Below are positions 10,709 to 23,349 of a DNA stretch of 64,000 nt, piece by piece. The position numbers and the translations under genes were made by a program. This stretch comes from Ipomoea triloba (taxonomy: Eukaryota; Streptophyta; Magnoliopsida; Solanales; Convolvulaceae): assembly GCF_003576645.1 (NCBI RefSeq), contig NC_044918.1:19956612-20020611 (forward strand). Direction: 5' to 3'. The notes below the pieces were generated by a model. It did not search any database. It worked only from the letters and a program-made list of their open reading frames with translations, and was not told the DNA's origin. How positions within the stretch are numbered: the stretch's first letter is position 1; every line of letters starts with the position of its first letter.

Positions 10709-12467
10709 ATGGCAAACCAAACACTATTGCTATCTAGGAGAATAATTCCACACCCAACAATGATACTCCCATCACCGAGAAGTCAAGTTCTTGATGAGAG
10801 CATAATCAGGGAGCAAGTCTTGTCCACTCACAACTATGATGGTAGAAAGTTCAACACCAACTTCATTTTGAGCATTGTAGAAAACATTCTTAGTGCCAAG
10901 ATGGTATGTTAATCTATTTATCACTTGTTTGTATTAGGAAGTTAAAACTATTTAAGTTTAACCAGTTAAACTATGCACATTCTAGTATAATTTTTCTTAT
11001 TGTGATTCTATATCATTTAATTGTTAAAAATTTTCTATGTAATTTATTTGAGTTTTTTTTTTTCACTTTTGATCCCACAAATGTGTGACTATCAAAGTCG
11101 TGAGAAAATGTGAAAAAACACTAATTTGTTTATTAACGGTAGAAGCTAAACACTAGCTAAAATGTTGTTTTGAATGTGTTGTGGGGTTGAGGGTATTGGT
11201 GAAGAAGCAGGGGTGGAGAAGTTGAATCAACTTGAAGAGCTCATCAATCACGAAGAACTTCCTTCTCATATCAGACAGCTTTCATTTGAGGTGTGATTAA
11301 TCTTTCTAAATCATTTGATGGCGAATTGAAGATGGAGCAATATATTGATGGATCTTGAGAATTAAGTAGTACGTCTAACTATATATATACTGTTTTCAGA
11401 TAGCTTCTGCTGGTTTGAAGAGTAGTGCAAAAAAAATTTGTAGTTACACTCTCCCCACTCCCTCCAAACGAATAGTCTTTTTCCTTTTTTTTTTTTTCGA
11501 AACTTTGGCATTTTATAACATTAATTACTTTATTTTCATTCATAATCAGATAGAACAGTCCACTCCGTATAACAAAGAAAGGGAAAATTTTCTATGGCAA
11601 CAAGAAGCAAATTGTAGTCTCGACCTTGTGGTAGGAACATATAACCGCAGCAATCATTATATTCATCATGAGATACAAAAATGGGTATGGCTTCTAGCTT
11701 CAACCTCTTATAAATTATACACTACATGCCTATGACCTCTTATTTCTTTTACAAATTGTTTAGCAATTATATACGTTCTTTAATTTCTTCAGTTTGGCAT
11801 GGAAAATTATATATTTTTATACGGAGGAAACGACATTAATTGGATTCGAGAATTCACTTCCAAGGTACATCAACTTGGTTCCAAAATCCAATTGAAGGTA
11901 AAGTTGGCCTATGTTGGGAAAAACACGATGATAAGATCATTCATTGATAAAGAAAAAATGAGTATCTGTGCATTTGGCAACTCCTACATATTAGGGTGGT
12001 TTTGGACTCGTCTTCGAAGCATGTTTTTGTCAAGAATCTGTTATTTGGACTCGATTAATCACTTTGATGAAGAGTGCAATGATGAAATTTTGCAAGGACT
12101 CAAAAAATTGTTGGCCTATAAAGGTAAGAATACAAGAATGGAAGGATGGGCCCTTCTAAGCAAAGGGAATAAGGTGGTTGTATGTGGGCATGGAGCTAAA
12201 ATACTGCAAGTTATAAATGACTACGAGATTTGGAAGGAAAACGTAGCCACCAAAGGTTTTGATGAGGCATTCAAAGACCACCATGAGATGCTTACTTCTT
12301 CTTCTTCTTTAAAAAGTCATTCTTGTTGTACTCTTGAATATCCAACTACCTTGAAAAAAATTACAGAGAATGAGAAATGTCCCGAGTGTTCTTACTTGAT
12401 GCATAAATTTGTTACCTTTACATGTTGTCATGGTCATGGCTTTGACTTAGACGAAAAGTATCACTAG
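10709..12467 (+). pseudogene. SEO gene, copy 2, internally deleted (most of exon 3 and exons 4-5 missing)
   Basis: Exon 1 (10709-10903) and exon 2 (11192-11290) are intact. Exon 3 starts at 11400 but only about 11 codons remain before the sequence jumps, inside a run of A, into what is intron 5 in the other copies. Exon 6 (11550-11684) and exon 7 (11793-12467, with stop) are intact and carry the full Cys-rich C-terminus (SCC, CPEC, TCCHGHG). The second half of the N-terminal domain and the whole middle domain are gone. The stretch 11400-11684 is 285 bp, open, and in phase with exons 2 and 7, so a spliced product of about 418 aa with a chimeric exon is formally possible. The last exon is of type B, like copy 5. 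Probably a pseudogene. Confidence 0.85.
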
Positions 12468-14200
12468 ATGGTGTGTTTGGTTTCTAATTTTCATGTGTAA
12501 TTATATTAGTCATTTCGGTTATATTATATATATGTTTCTTTCAGTTTAATCTTATTGCCATTTTGAATTGTATGTTTCTTTTTTAGACCCTATGTTCATG
12601 CTAATTGCTAAATTACAAAAGAGGTCAATAGTCAATACACCACATAAAAAGGCATATATTATTTTGCATATATATATGGGAATGTCAAAATGGGAAATCA
12701 AGATATGGAAGAACATGTAATGGTGACTAGTCTAATCCACTTTTATTGGCTGAGGCTTTGAATAAATAGAGCTTGTGAATACCCAGATCGAGATTGTACC
12801 AATTGAGAGTAATAGGAAGAGAGGCATTGCATGAAGAGAAAAATGTTGATTAATTAGTTATTGATGATGCAGGCTCTGAGCAGTCATATCTAATGTAATT
12901 GGGAATTTGGTGGAAAAGTTGATGAATTAGCTACACTCTATGTATATGGATGGGTTCATGTAAGAACGGATGTCTGAATAAAAATTAAGAACTCATCCCT
13001 CATATTAACGGCTCTGAAAGAAAAACGCTGTAACATTTTAGTAGATATTTCAAACTTTAAAGTGCACCAAACTAAACTGTAAACTGCATCCAATGATATA
13101 TAAAAGTGCACTTCACATCACGAGGCATGACACTTTGTAATATTGTTTGATACACTTTGTAGTTTTGTTCGGGCTTTCCCTTGCTTTAGAATCATTGAAC
13201 GCAATGTTAGTTATCAACACACACACACACATATATTATATAGCTGAATCAGAATTAAGTAAATTAGCTAGACATAGAGCAAACTATTCTTAAATTCTAA
13301 GAATATGAAAGTAACAATTTGCATAAAATACATAAGAATATCTCTCCTTTTATAAGGTTCCAAATCAACAATTTTCCTAAAATCATTGCTCTTACCACAT
13401 CAAGGGCTTATTTCTCTGACAGCTTCATCTTCAAATTCAATTTTATTCAAAGAATTTTCCGCTGAAACTAACCAGTCTAAGTTGCGTTCCTCCTTGCGCC
13501 TTCACCTTTCGTTTCGCTGGTTACGTTCCTACGCACTGTTCGCAAACCTATCTTAAGCCTTTAGCCCTTCAATTTCACTGCTCCCTATTCATAAACGAAA
13601 CAAAAGAAACAAAATAAATTGACGCAGCAAACCAAATGAAACAAAAATAAAGCAAAGTGTAACTAGGGTTATTAAACAAATTGGACCAACTCTAATTCAT
13701 TTATTTATGTTAGAAGTTTGTTTAACGTTATATCCATTAATCAAGTTCCCTAATCTTACTTTAACAAAATATACTAAAAATAATGAAATATAAGATATAA
13801 ATAATAAAATTAACCTATAAAAACTTATTTAAATCAAGGTATAAAATATGCTCATCAATACCCCGGTAGTGGGAGCGCATATCATGATATTATATATAAT
13901 TATATAAAGAATCATGATTCTTTTTGATTATTAATTTTTACCGGAAAAACTATCAAATTAGCCCCCTAAGTATAATGGATAGTGCAATTGAGCTCCCTAA
14001 GTGAAAAAGCTCTATTAAAGTCCCTAAACCGGTAAAAAAGTGCAATTGAGTCTTAAATAACTTGTTTAGCAGGTTATTACTCATTGGGTTGTAATTAAGT
14101 GTAAAATTTTGTAATTTGTATCATGTTATTAAATTAATTATATTTTAAAAATAATTTTAATAATTTTTAAATAAAAAAATTTAAGAAAAAAAAAAGAAGC

Positions 14201-14235
14201 AAAAGTCGGCAGTCCCGGGGGGCTGCCGGCTTTTT
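14201..14235. repeat. Strong G/C-rich hairpin in an A/T-rich insertion
   Basis: AAAAGTCGGCAG pairs with CTGCCGGCTTTT around a short CCC/GGG centre. It sits in sequence not present in unit 1 and is not next to any gene end. Confidence 0.7.
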
Positions 14236-14404
14236 GTGTATTTTTTGTTTTGTTTTTTTTTAATTATTTAAAATAATTAATTATATATTATTAAAATAGG
14301 TTTTTAAAATTATTTTAAATAATTTAAAAAAAATTATTTTATAGTTTAAAAAAAATTATTTTAAATAATTTAAAAAATCAAAACAAAAAGAAAAATTTGT
14401 AATT

Positions 14405-14565
14405 CTCGTCCCTTTACTAATAAAATATTATGGACCAAATTTACAAATTTAGTATAACTCAAGGATGAAAAGTGAGCATGATTTTTCGTGCTCACTTTTG
14501 GTCCTTTAATCATTGGCATTGCACTTTTCGTCCTTAATGTTTTATTAGTAAAGGGACAAAAAGTA
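14405..14565. mobile_element. Foldback element in unit 2
   Basis: TCCCTTTACTAATAAAATAT at the left is inverted at the right (TTTTATTAGTAAAGGGAC). An inner inverted pair (AAGTGAGCATGA / CGTGCTCACTTTT) follows. MITE-like, no coding sequence; target duplication not identified. Confidence 0.65.
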
Positions 14566-15213
14566 CAACATCAATAATAATTTAAGGATGAAAAGTGAGC
14601 ATGACCAATACTTAGGGATGAATTTTACAATTACCTTATAACTTATAAACGAAAAGTGTAATTTTTTATTTCCGTTTTGCTTTTTATTTATTAATTTTTA
14701 CCCAATATCGATCTCAAGTCAAGGTTTATTCTTTCTGTCTGTCACTGCTTTTATCATTTCTGATTGTGATGTGTAGTAGCTACACTCTACTCCTTTGCAA
14801 TGGCTATTGGAGATCAGAATCAGATGATACATTTATCAAATTTGCCATCTTTGCAGAAAGCTAAGGTGGTAATACTATTTTATACATGCGATTGGGCATT
14901 ATATTTGTCAATATTAAATTGATGTGTACTTCAAACAGGCTTAAAGCTAGTATATATTAGAATTGGAATCTCTAGGAGAGGAATATAATGGTCCAAATTT
15001 GGGGGTTTCACTGGACAAAAAGCAAGAAAGACAGACAAATGTAATGATGGAACAAGCTGAGCTACACTACCCTCTCTTTATTTCTATGTCTTGGTGTTGA
15101 AGGAGTATTTTACAAGAAGCTGTAACAAGCAACTTCAACCAGAAAAAAGGACCAAAAGAAAAAGTAGCAAACAAAGCCAAGATTTTAAGTCTTTGTTTAT
15201 ATATAGAATATAA

Positions 15214-16530
15214 TGTTGGAAATTTGCACTAAAATGACATTTTAAGTGGCCATTTTGTGGTATAAATATATGTGGGTCCACTTCCGATTTTGGGTCGGGT
15301 CAAAGTGGATTCGGGTTCTTCGTTCTTAGACGAAGAGATCGATATATTATACGCTCAAAATAGATAATGGGTGAATGAGAAATTGATTCTCAAAGTAGAC
15401 CCATTTGAGATGGAATTCAAGTGTGGAAAAGCTTATGTAGTTTGTCCCACATTGGTTTGGAATGAACTTTTGCACCACTATATATACAAGGGACTTTTTA
15501 TGACTAAGTAACTTGTATAGCATAGATGCTCTCTCTCGTGTGCAAGGGGGGTGGGGTGGGGTGGGGGTGCAAATCAAATCCCAAAAGGAGTTTTGGCTTG
15601 AACTCGTAAGTTATGCCATATTTTCGAACGAGTTTTCCATCTCAGACCACATGAAATCTCGTTCGAGACATCTAATACACTGACCTCTCGAGACGCGTAC
15701 AAGGGCGATATCGCGCAGCCCGGGTCGGCGCCACTGACCTCTCGAGACGCGTACAAGGGCGATATCGCGCAGCCCGGGTCGGCGCGTGCGTTCACTGTCT
15801 CGCTGCAGTGCGATGTCTCGAAGCTGGCACTTCTCGACATCTCGCGGCACGAGCTATGTCTCGAAGGTACGCAGATATGAACAATGTCTCGAACAGCGAC
15901 TTTGGTGACCTCTCGATTGCGACCGTTCACCTACTGGATCCGTTCAGAAATGACTCTTAATATTACGGAATTAATATGATTAATTCCAATTATTTCAGAG
16001 TTTATTTCTTGATGGGTGTAAATAGGTTGCTAGTGGGTGGAGGTTACGAATGGGAATTAAATGCCAGATTTAATGCAATGATCTCATCCTTCACTATATA
16101 TTCGTTGTGAGCAGCAGGTTTGAAAATGACACACCAAGAACACACGAATACACTGTTTTCTCCCTCAAAACCCTGCTCATATTTCCTTCAAGCCATCTGC
16201 GTTCATCCCACGGTTTAGTTCGCCGGGTCCAAGTTTGTGTGCTCAAACGGCGGATCGTAGCACGTTTTATCCTGGGAAGCCTAGGCCGCAACGTTCCAGC
16301 ACATCGGGAAGCGGCAAATAAGGTTTTAAGGATAGTGACAACACGACTCGTGCTTCCAACCACCCCGAAGGCCATACAGTTCACCTTGCTTGTATCTTCT
16401 AATCCTTTGTGGATTATTTCCGTGTAATTGTTCAATCCTACGTGGATTATTATTTTTCCTTGTGATTTGTTTTGTTTTCGTTTTTCCAATTTCTTGTATT
16501 TCCGATTGTCAGAGAGGACTTTCTCTAACA
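15214..16530. mobile_element. Solo LTR in unit 2 of the SEO array
   Basis: This 1317-bp sequence begins TGTTGGAAAT and ends CTCTAACA, flanked by the 5-bp duplication TATAA (15209-15213 and 16531-16535). Unit 1 has the uninterrupted sequence at the matching place near 7925. It has no coding domains, contains a TATA-like box near 15480 and a T-rich right end, and is much richer in G+C than its surroundings around 15,640-15,900. Plus orientation is likely but not certain. Confidence 0.9.
15678..15785. repeat. Perfect 54-bp tandem duplication inside the solo LTR
   Basis: Two identical 54-bp units (15678-15731 and 15732-15785) start CACTGACCTCTCGAGACGCG and end GGGTCGGCGC. They are CpG-rich, and the exact identity points to a recent slip or duplication. 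Confidence 0.95.
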
Positions 16531-16801
16531 TATAATTCATGAAATTAGGATACCAAGTTATGACAACTAAGGAATAATGGACTTTAAGCCAATGGGAATA
16601 ATGAATGCATTCAAGAAAGAGATAAAATTATGGTCATGGAAACAAGACTCTTATTTATAGGTTCAGTATATGTCAATTGTACTCAATCTTGATAACGAAT
16701 CCAATTCTCCACCCTAACCCCATAGAAATGGGGAGAAATTTTGGAGAATGATGATAGGGATGAGGGAGAGTTTCATTCCTTGGTAAGGGTAGGGAGTACC
16801 T

Positions 16802-16819
16802 CCCCCCCCCCCCCCCCCN
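16802..16819. other. Poly-C run ending in an undetermined base
   Basis: Seventeen C followed by N at 16819, where unit 1 has about 25 ordinary bases. Probably a sequencing or assembly defect. The poly-G run at 1-27 at the window edge may be of the same kind. Confidence 0.8.
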
Positions 16820-16918
16820 ATGTCGTAGTCCTTTTCATCGCACAATGAACACTATTAAAAAGAAATGAACCTATAAATGAGATGGTTCGGAATATATGAG
16901 AGTGTTACCATTTTTTGT

Positions 16919-16920
16919 TT

Positions 16921-16967
<47 letters not shown>
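16919..16967. repeat. (TAA)n microsatellite
   Basis: About fifteen TAA units in the tail block of unit 2, absent from unit 1. Confidence 0.95.
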
Positions 16968-16970
<3 letters not shown>

Positions 16971-17820
16971 GTATCAATTACCATTATGTCACAAATCAAA
17001 TAAAAATAAAAAATAAAACGTTAAAAATTATAAAAATTTTAGTGGGGTTGGGGAATCCCCACCCTCAAGTAACCTGGCCTGTATGGGAATGGAGAGTTTT
17101 TTCCCATTCCGGCCTGTATGGGAATGGAGGAGAAAGTTGGGGGCGGGGACGAGGATGTGCCACGTGATTGTCACGCCCCTGGACATCCCTACAATAATTG
17201 TATTTACTCAAATGTTGTGTATATAGATTTTTAATTAATTATATTTTCTAATTTCTTTAGCCAATTGAGATGATTCACGCACTCTTAAGAGCATTATATT
17301 CCCACAAGTATTTTTTTCAAATTTTTTTTTCATAACTAAAAATTAGGGGTGGAGTTTTTAATTGATGGGATGAGAATTTTTGTTAAAATTTTTTCTCCTG
17401 CAAAACATGTATTTTTTGCATGACGCCTACACCCAGTGTGCGCATTTTCGAAATGCGCTCGATGGGCGCTTCAGAGTAGCAGGTAGTTGGCGATCACTCT
17501 AAATCCTTTTTTTTTTTTTTTAATCTGTATTATGGTCATGGCATATAACAAATGGCACCAAATTATGTTTTTTTTTTTTTTGTTTTAAATTTGATGACTT
17601 CTTTATTGTTTCTTATTTTTTGTTTTAATTATTTTCTTATTACAAAAAATTTAATATGTAACATCATTTTTTAATGTAATATATAATTTTATATCTATTA
17701 ATTTAATTAAATTTTGAATGATTTAATTACAATTATAATTTAAAATAATTAAAATATAGTTGATATATAATAACAGTTTATACAAAAATTATTTTGAGAT
17801 TCAATTAAATTGGGGATGAT

Positions 17821-18089
17821 CAATCATTATTGCATGGACCATGGTCCACATAGCTGTGTGGACCAAAAATAAAAAGTATATTATTTTTGTACTGAAGATA
17901 CATTATTTTTATACTGTAGATACATTATTTTAGGGTACATTATTTTTGTACTGAAGGTACATTATTTGATATATACTGTCAAATAATGTACCTACAGTAC
18001 AAAAATAATGTACCTTCAGTATAAAAATAATATACTTTTTATTTTTGGTCCACACAGCTCTGTGGACCATGGTCCATGCAATAATTTGC
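17821..18089. mobile_element. Mutator-like MITE with 9-bp target duplication
   Basis: A 269-bp foldback element. Its ends are inverted repeats of roughly 100 bp; both read inward as ATTATTGCATGGACC. The flanks are the 9-bp direct repeat GGGGATGAT (17812-17820 and 18090-18098). Unit 1 has one GGGGATGAT and no element at the matching site (about 8968). A 9-bp duplication with long TIRs is the hallmark of Mutator-like elements. The core contains degenerate repeats of TACATTATTTTTGTACTG. Confidence 0.92.
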
Positions 18090-19745
18090 GGGGATGATGA
18101 GGTAGATGCTAGAGCCTATAAAAAAAATTAGAGAAAAAATCTCAACGGTTGATGATATTATAAATCTCACTCAAACGCTGTCACTACACCTTCTCGATCC
18201 ATTGACCACGCCCAATGCCTACCAACGATATATCTAGAATCACTGTGTTGGAGTATCCAACTTAACCCCTACAATAATTGCAAAACACACACAGATTTTA
18301 AACATTATTCAGACAGAATCGCATGAAGTACTAATACTATAATGGCTAAATTGTCTTTCACTTGTTTCTCTCCCCCACAAACCACTCCTACTCTCCACAA
18401 CACTTTCCTATGTAATTTGTAAACCCAAATCCCTGTCGCTCCTTACTCCCTCTCTGATCTCCTCAAACCCAATATCACATAATTGTAAACAAATATGCAC
18501 TTCTCAAACATATTTTTATATTTTGTTCAATTATTAATTCATGGGGATGGGATGCTCTTCAGCATGGAACGATACAAGAGGTAATTAATTTCATTATTTA
18601 TCCATCTTACATGCTTTATACTTTCTTCTGCCTGATGTTTCACTTACTATATTAAAATGTGTTTACACATTTTTATATTCAACCAAAAGTAAAAGGATGA
18701 ATGGATAAAGTAAAAAGATTTAATTCAAATAGAAAACTGCTAAAGGAAAGAATATGCAAAACATGACATTTAAGAATGGTGATTAATTTAGACCTATATT
18801 GTATTGTTTGAATGTAAAAAATTCACCTAATCTTTCATCTGACCCAACTAATCCCATATATATATTCTTAATATATTGTTTATAATTAATATTAGTGTCT
18901 TATATAAAAGATATATACAATAATAATCATTTCATATTAATTAATTTTTGTATTAAGATAATGTGTGATATAAAAAGAACAATTATACATATAATTGATT
19001 TTTATTTTAACATAATTTGTGAATAGACTTATTTAAATATTACAGATAATTTTATTAATTCTAGTCAAATAAATTTTTTTATTAAATTTAATAAAACCAA
19101 GTAATAATAATTAATTTATTATTTTAAAAATATATTATTAATATTGAAATGAATCTGATCTGTTGGGTACCCATCCTATGGTAAGTGGAGAATTAATGTT
19201 AAAAATTTAGAACTTAAGCTGAGTTTTGAATATGAGTATTCTCGATCTAAACCGATGTCATTGCCACTTTAATTTATATCCGATTCTGAACAAGGGTATA
19301 TTGAGAGTGATATAGATATATAGTACCTCCAACATAAATGACTTCTAATGGTATGTTGTGGATGCTTCTTGTGTTGAAGAAATGATTTAGAAAAGTATGT
19401 GTGATTTTGTCTAAAATAATGAGGGGAAGGATAGTTTTGCCCTCCAAAAATAGTCATCACCTGTTGAGCCAAATCTAATTTTTGTTCATAGTCATAGTCA
19501 TGCATTTAAAGTGAAAAATATGAAAGTTAGGAGATTATAAATTGAAATGTGATGAAAGTTGAGGGGTTAAAATTGGATTAAATTCTTAGCATACACTTTA
19601 TAATAACGTGTTGCTTAAGTCTTGGAAATGTTTATATATTATCACTCTTTTTCTTTATAAATATAATTCTTGGAGTGCATTGAAGGATAAGAATATATTT
19701 TTATCTAACCTTATTATGATTCTCCTTCATTTGAGCCTGAAATGC

Positions 19746-19756
19746 TATTATATAAG
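19746..19756 (+). promoter_or_regulatory. TATA box of SEO copy 3
   Basis: TATTATATAAG at the conserved position, about 90 bp before the ATG of this open copy. Confidence 0.7.
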
Positions 19757-19844
19757 TGATCATTTAGTAGTGAGTAAACATAAGCAAACACTACTAATAC
19801 TAGATCGAAGCTGTCCTCATTTCCCCCTTAATTCTCAATTCAAT

Positions 19845-22800
19845 ATGGCAAACCAAACACTATTGCTATCTAGGAGAATAATTCCACACCCAACAATGAT
19901 ACTCCCATCACCGAGAAGTCAAGTTCTTGATGAGAGCATAATCAGGGAGGAAGTCTTGTCCACTCACAACTATGACGGTAGAAAGTTCAACACCAACTTC
20001 ATTTTGAACATGACAGAAAACATTCTTAGTGTCAAGATGGTATGTTAATCTACTTATCAGTTTTTGGTATTAGGAAGTTAAAACTATTTAAGTTTAACCA
20101 GTTAAACTATGCACATTCGAGTCTAATTTTTCTTATTGCTTGTGATTCTATATCATTTAATTGTTAAAAATATTTCTATGTAATTTATTTGAGTTTTTTT
20201 TTTTTCACTTTTGATCCCACAACTGTGTGACTATCAAAGTCATAAGACAGAATATGAAAAAATTTATAGTCAGGGATCAAATGTAAAAATGATATTATAG
20301 TCCTGAGACGAATTAAAAGGTGAAAAAACACTAATTTGTTTATTAACTGTAGAAGCTAGACACTAGCTAAAATGTTGTTTTGAATGTGTTGTGGGGTTGA
20401 GGGTATTGGTGAAGAAGCAGGGGTGGATAAGTTGCATCAACTTGAAGACATCAATTACGAAGAACTTCCATCTCATTTCAGACAACTTTCATTTGAGGTG
20501 TGATTAATCTTTCTAAATCATTTGATGGCGAATTGAAGATGGAGCAATATATTGATGGATCTTGAGAATTAAGTAGTACGTCTCACTATATATATATATA
20601 TATATAAATACTGTTTTCAGATAGCTTCTGCTGGTTTGAAGAGTAGTGCAAAAAATGAACACTCCACCACTATTGATGTGCTAAGAATACTGTGTTCCTA
20701 TAGTTGGGAAGATAAGATGGTGTTGATGCTCTCAGCTTTCTCCATCGTCTATGGAGAACTCAGCCGTGTTTCCCGACTGGCAATGCCTCAGAAGTTGGAA
20801 AAGCTCAACCAAAAAGCAGTTTTTGATTGCATCACTTCTGTTTTACAACTCACTAAATGCGTGGTTGAGCTCAAACAAACTATGCCGCCATCTAATTACT
20901 CTAGGCCGCAATCAATAATCTCTGCCTTGCCAATTGTGAGCTATTGGATAGGTAGAAGTGTTATTGGGAGTGTGGGTGCTTATTATTGTGCTTCTCCTCA
21001 AAAACAACTAACCTCTTCAATTGCTGCCATACTCCATACTTTTTCCTCAGAACTAGGTTGGTTTAATTTTATACACTCCCTCATATATATATGTTCATAT
21101 TTATTTATTGAGGATTAACTATATAATATATAAATTGATTATTTTTCATATATATGCAGAAAAGAAGAGGGCTGAGGAATCGTATGAAGCATTGAAGCGT
21201 GCTTTATATTACAATTCTTCTAGTAAGTCTGAAGTTTTCAGGCTAATGTTTAATGTCAAGAATGGGGAGATGCTATTTAAAGATAAGGTGAGATTTTGAA
21301 CCTCAAACTAACAATAATGTTCATTATTTACTACTTCAATTCGTATTATTCTTTGCTATATATGTCTTTTTAATTATAAAAAATAGGTTAATATTATATA
21401 TATTTAAAGTGTAGTGGAACTATTTCATCCAACTGCCTAATGTGAAAAGCATGCAATGCAAAAATAAAAACTTGGTAACGTGTGAATATTTGGTATGTAT
21501 GTATATTAGGGATTAAATGATTGGAACAACACAAGAGTGGCCCTGCTAATTACCCAGGGCCTTGACATCTCTGATCTGACGATTCAATTTCTGGATTGTT
21601 TTGCCTGGCTTGCGAATACAAGACTACTTTGGATTCCAATCGTTCAGAATGATGATGCATCATGGACTACTGAGGATGAGAAACAATTTGCAAGATTAAA
21701 AAGAAGGATGTCCAACTTGTACTGGTTGGACAATCTGCAAAAAATGATTTCACCACAATTTATTAGATTTGTTAAAGAGCAACTCTTTCCAGACTTCCAG
21801 ATGGGAGGGGAGCCAATCATTGTTTCATTAGATCAGCAAGGAAGAATTGTTCATCGAAATATAATGCACATGATATATATATGGACTTTTACGTATATTG
21901 AAAAAAATACATTAGGAGTTCAAGGAATATATAATATAACTGCCTTGGTAGAAGAAGAGTTGAAGAAAGGGACTTCGAACATCGATCGTGTGATACCTGA
22001 AATCAATGATATGATAAGTGTTTTGGTTGATGACATTAACGACAAGATAGTTGCTTGGGAACACAATATTAAAAAGAGGATACAAAATTTGGTAAGATCT
22101 CTTTCATGCATTTATCTATTTCCAAGTCATCATGTTCTTAGAAAAAATACAATTAAGTTAATGATTAAAAAAATATATTTGTAGATTCACTCCCCCACTC
22201 CCTCCAAACAAGTAGTCTTTTTTTTTCTTTTTTCTTTTTTTTCAAAACTTTGGCATTTTATAAAATTAATTTTCATATTTTCATTCATAATCAGATAGAA
22301 CAATCCACTCCGTATAACAACGAAAGGGAAAACTTCCTGTGGCAACAAGAACCAAATTGCAGTCTTGACCTTGTGGTAGGAACAGATGGCCGCAATGTTT
22401 ATCTTGCTAATTATGAGATACAATATTGGGTATGACTTCTAGCTTCAACCTCTTATAAATTATACTATACCCTACATGCCTACGGCCTCTTATTTCTTTT
22501 ACAAATTGTTTAGCAATTATATATGTTCTTTAATGTCTTCAGTTTGGCACAGAAGATTATATTTTCTTATACGGAGGAAACGATATTAACTGGGTTCGAG
22601 AATTCACTACCAAGGTAAGTGAGTTTGCTTCCAAAATCCAATTGAATGTAAAGTTGGCCTACGTTGGTAAAAATAAGTTGATAAGAACAATCATTCGTAA
22701 AGAAAAATTGAGTCACTATGCATTGAATGAATCCTACTTGGTATGGTGGTTTTGGACTCGTCTCCGAAGCATGTTTTTGTCAAGAATCCATTATTTGGAC

Positions 22801-23208
22801 GCAATTAATCAGTTTGGTGAAGAGTGCAATGATGAAATTTTGCAAGGACTCAAGAAATTGTTGGCCTATGAAGGTAAGAATACAAGAATTGAAGGATGGG
22901 CCGTGCTAAGTAAAGGGAAGAAGATGGTTGTATGTGGGCATGGAGCTAAAATACTGCAAGTTATAAATGAGTATGAGATTTGGAAGGAAAACATAGCCAC
23001 CAAAGGTTTTGATAAGGCATTCAAAGACCACCATGAGATGCTTACTTCTTCTTCCTTAAAAAGTCATTCTTGTTGTGCTCTTGAATATTCAACTACCTTG
23101 AGCAAAATTCCAGAGAATGAGAAATGCCCCGAGTGTTCTTACCGAATGCATAAATTTGTTACCTTCACATGTTGTCATGGTCATGACATTGACTCCGATC
23201 AAGATTAG
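19845..23208 (+). CDS. SEO (sieve element occlusion) gene, copy 3, apparently intact
   Basis: Seven exons are proposed: 19845-20039, 20402-20497, 20621-21056, 21160-21287, 21510-22091, 22295-22429 and 22543-23208. All have GT-AG borders, and together they make 745 codons plus a stop, the usual SEO length. The N-terminal SEO domain spans exons 1-4, with CSYSWEDKMVLMLSAFSIVYGEL near residue 115-140 and SYWIGRSVIGSVGAYYC further on. The middle, thioredoxin-like region is exon 5 (RLLWIPI, EPIIVSLDQQGRIVH). The C-terminal SEO domain is exons 6-7 (YIFLYGGND, WFWTRLRSMFLSR, EGWAVLSKG), ending in Cys pairs (HSCC, CPEC, TCCHGHD). I chose the ATG at 19845 because it is conserved in all five copies and lies about 90 bp below a conserved TATA box. 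The exon 2 acceptor (TTGAG at 20397-20401) is the least certain border. It is one of two copies with no visible lesion. Confidence 0.88.
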
Positions 23209-23349
23209 TACTAGATGGTGTGTTTGGTTTTCAATTCTGATCTCATGTGTAATTATATTAGTCATTTCTATTATATTATATTATATATATGTGTGTGTTT
23301 ATTTCAGTTTAATTTTATTGTCATTTTAAATTTTATGTTTCTTTTTAGA

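Larger units (their letters stand above)
12468..14705. other. Spacer of unit 2 with sequence of unknown origin
   Basis: 12468-13235 is the shared 3' spacer. About 13240-13855 is absent from unit 1 and shows no coding potential. 13860-14705 holds the hairpin and foldback listed separately. Confidence 0.5.
8968..18089 (+). repeat. SEO array unit 2
   Basis: Upstream block (8968-10700), SEO copy 2, 3' spacer (12468-13235), extra sequence not found in unit 1 (about 13240-13855 and 13900-14700), tail block split by the solo LTR at 15214-16530, and the MITE at the end. Confidence 0.85.

Noticed and set aside
15574..15930. Minus-strand frame of 118 codons with a repeated block
   Set aside because: It lies inside the solo LTR, and the repeat is the 54-bp DNA duplication, which stays open in two frames because 54 is a multiple of three.
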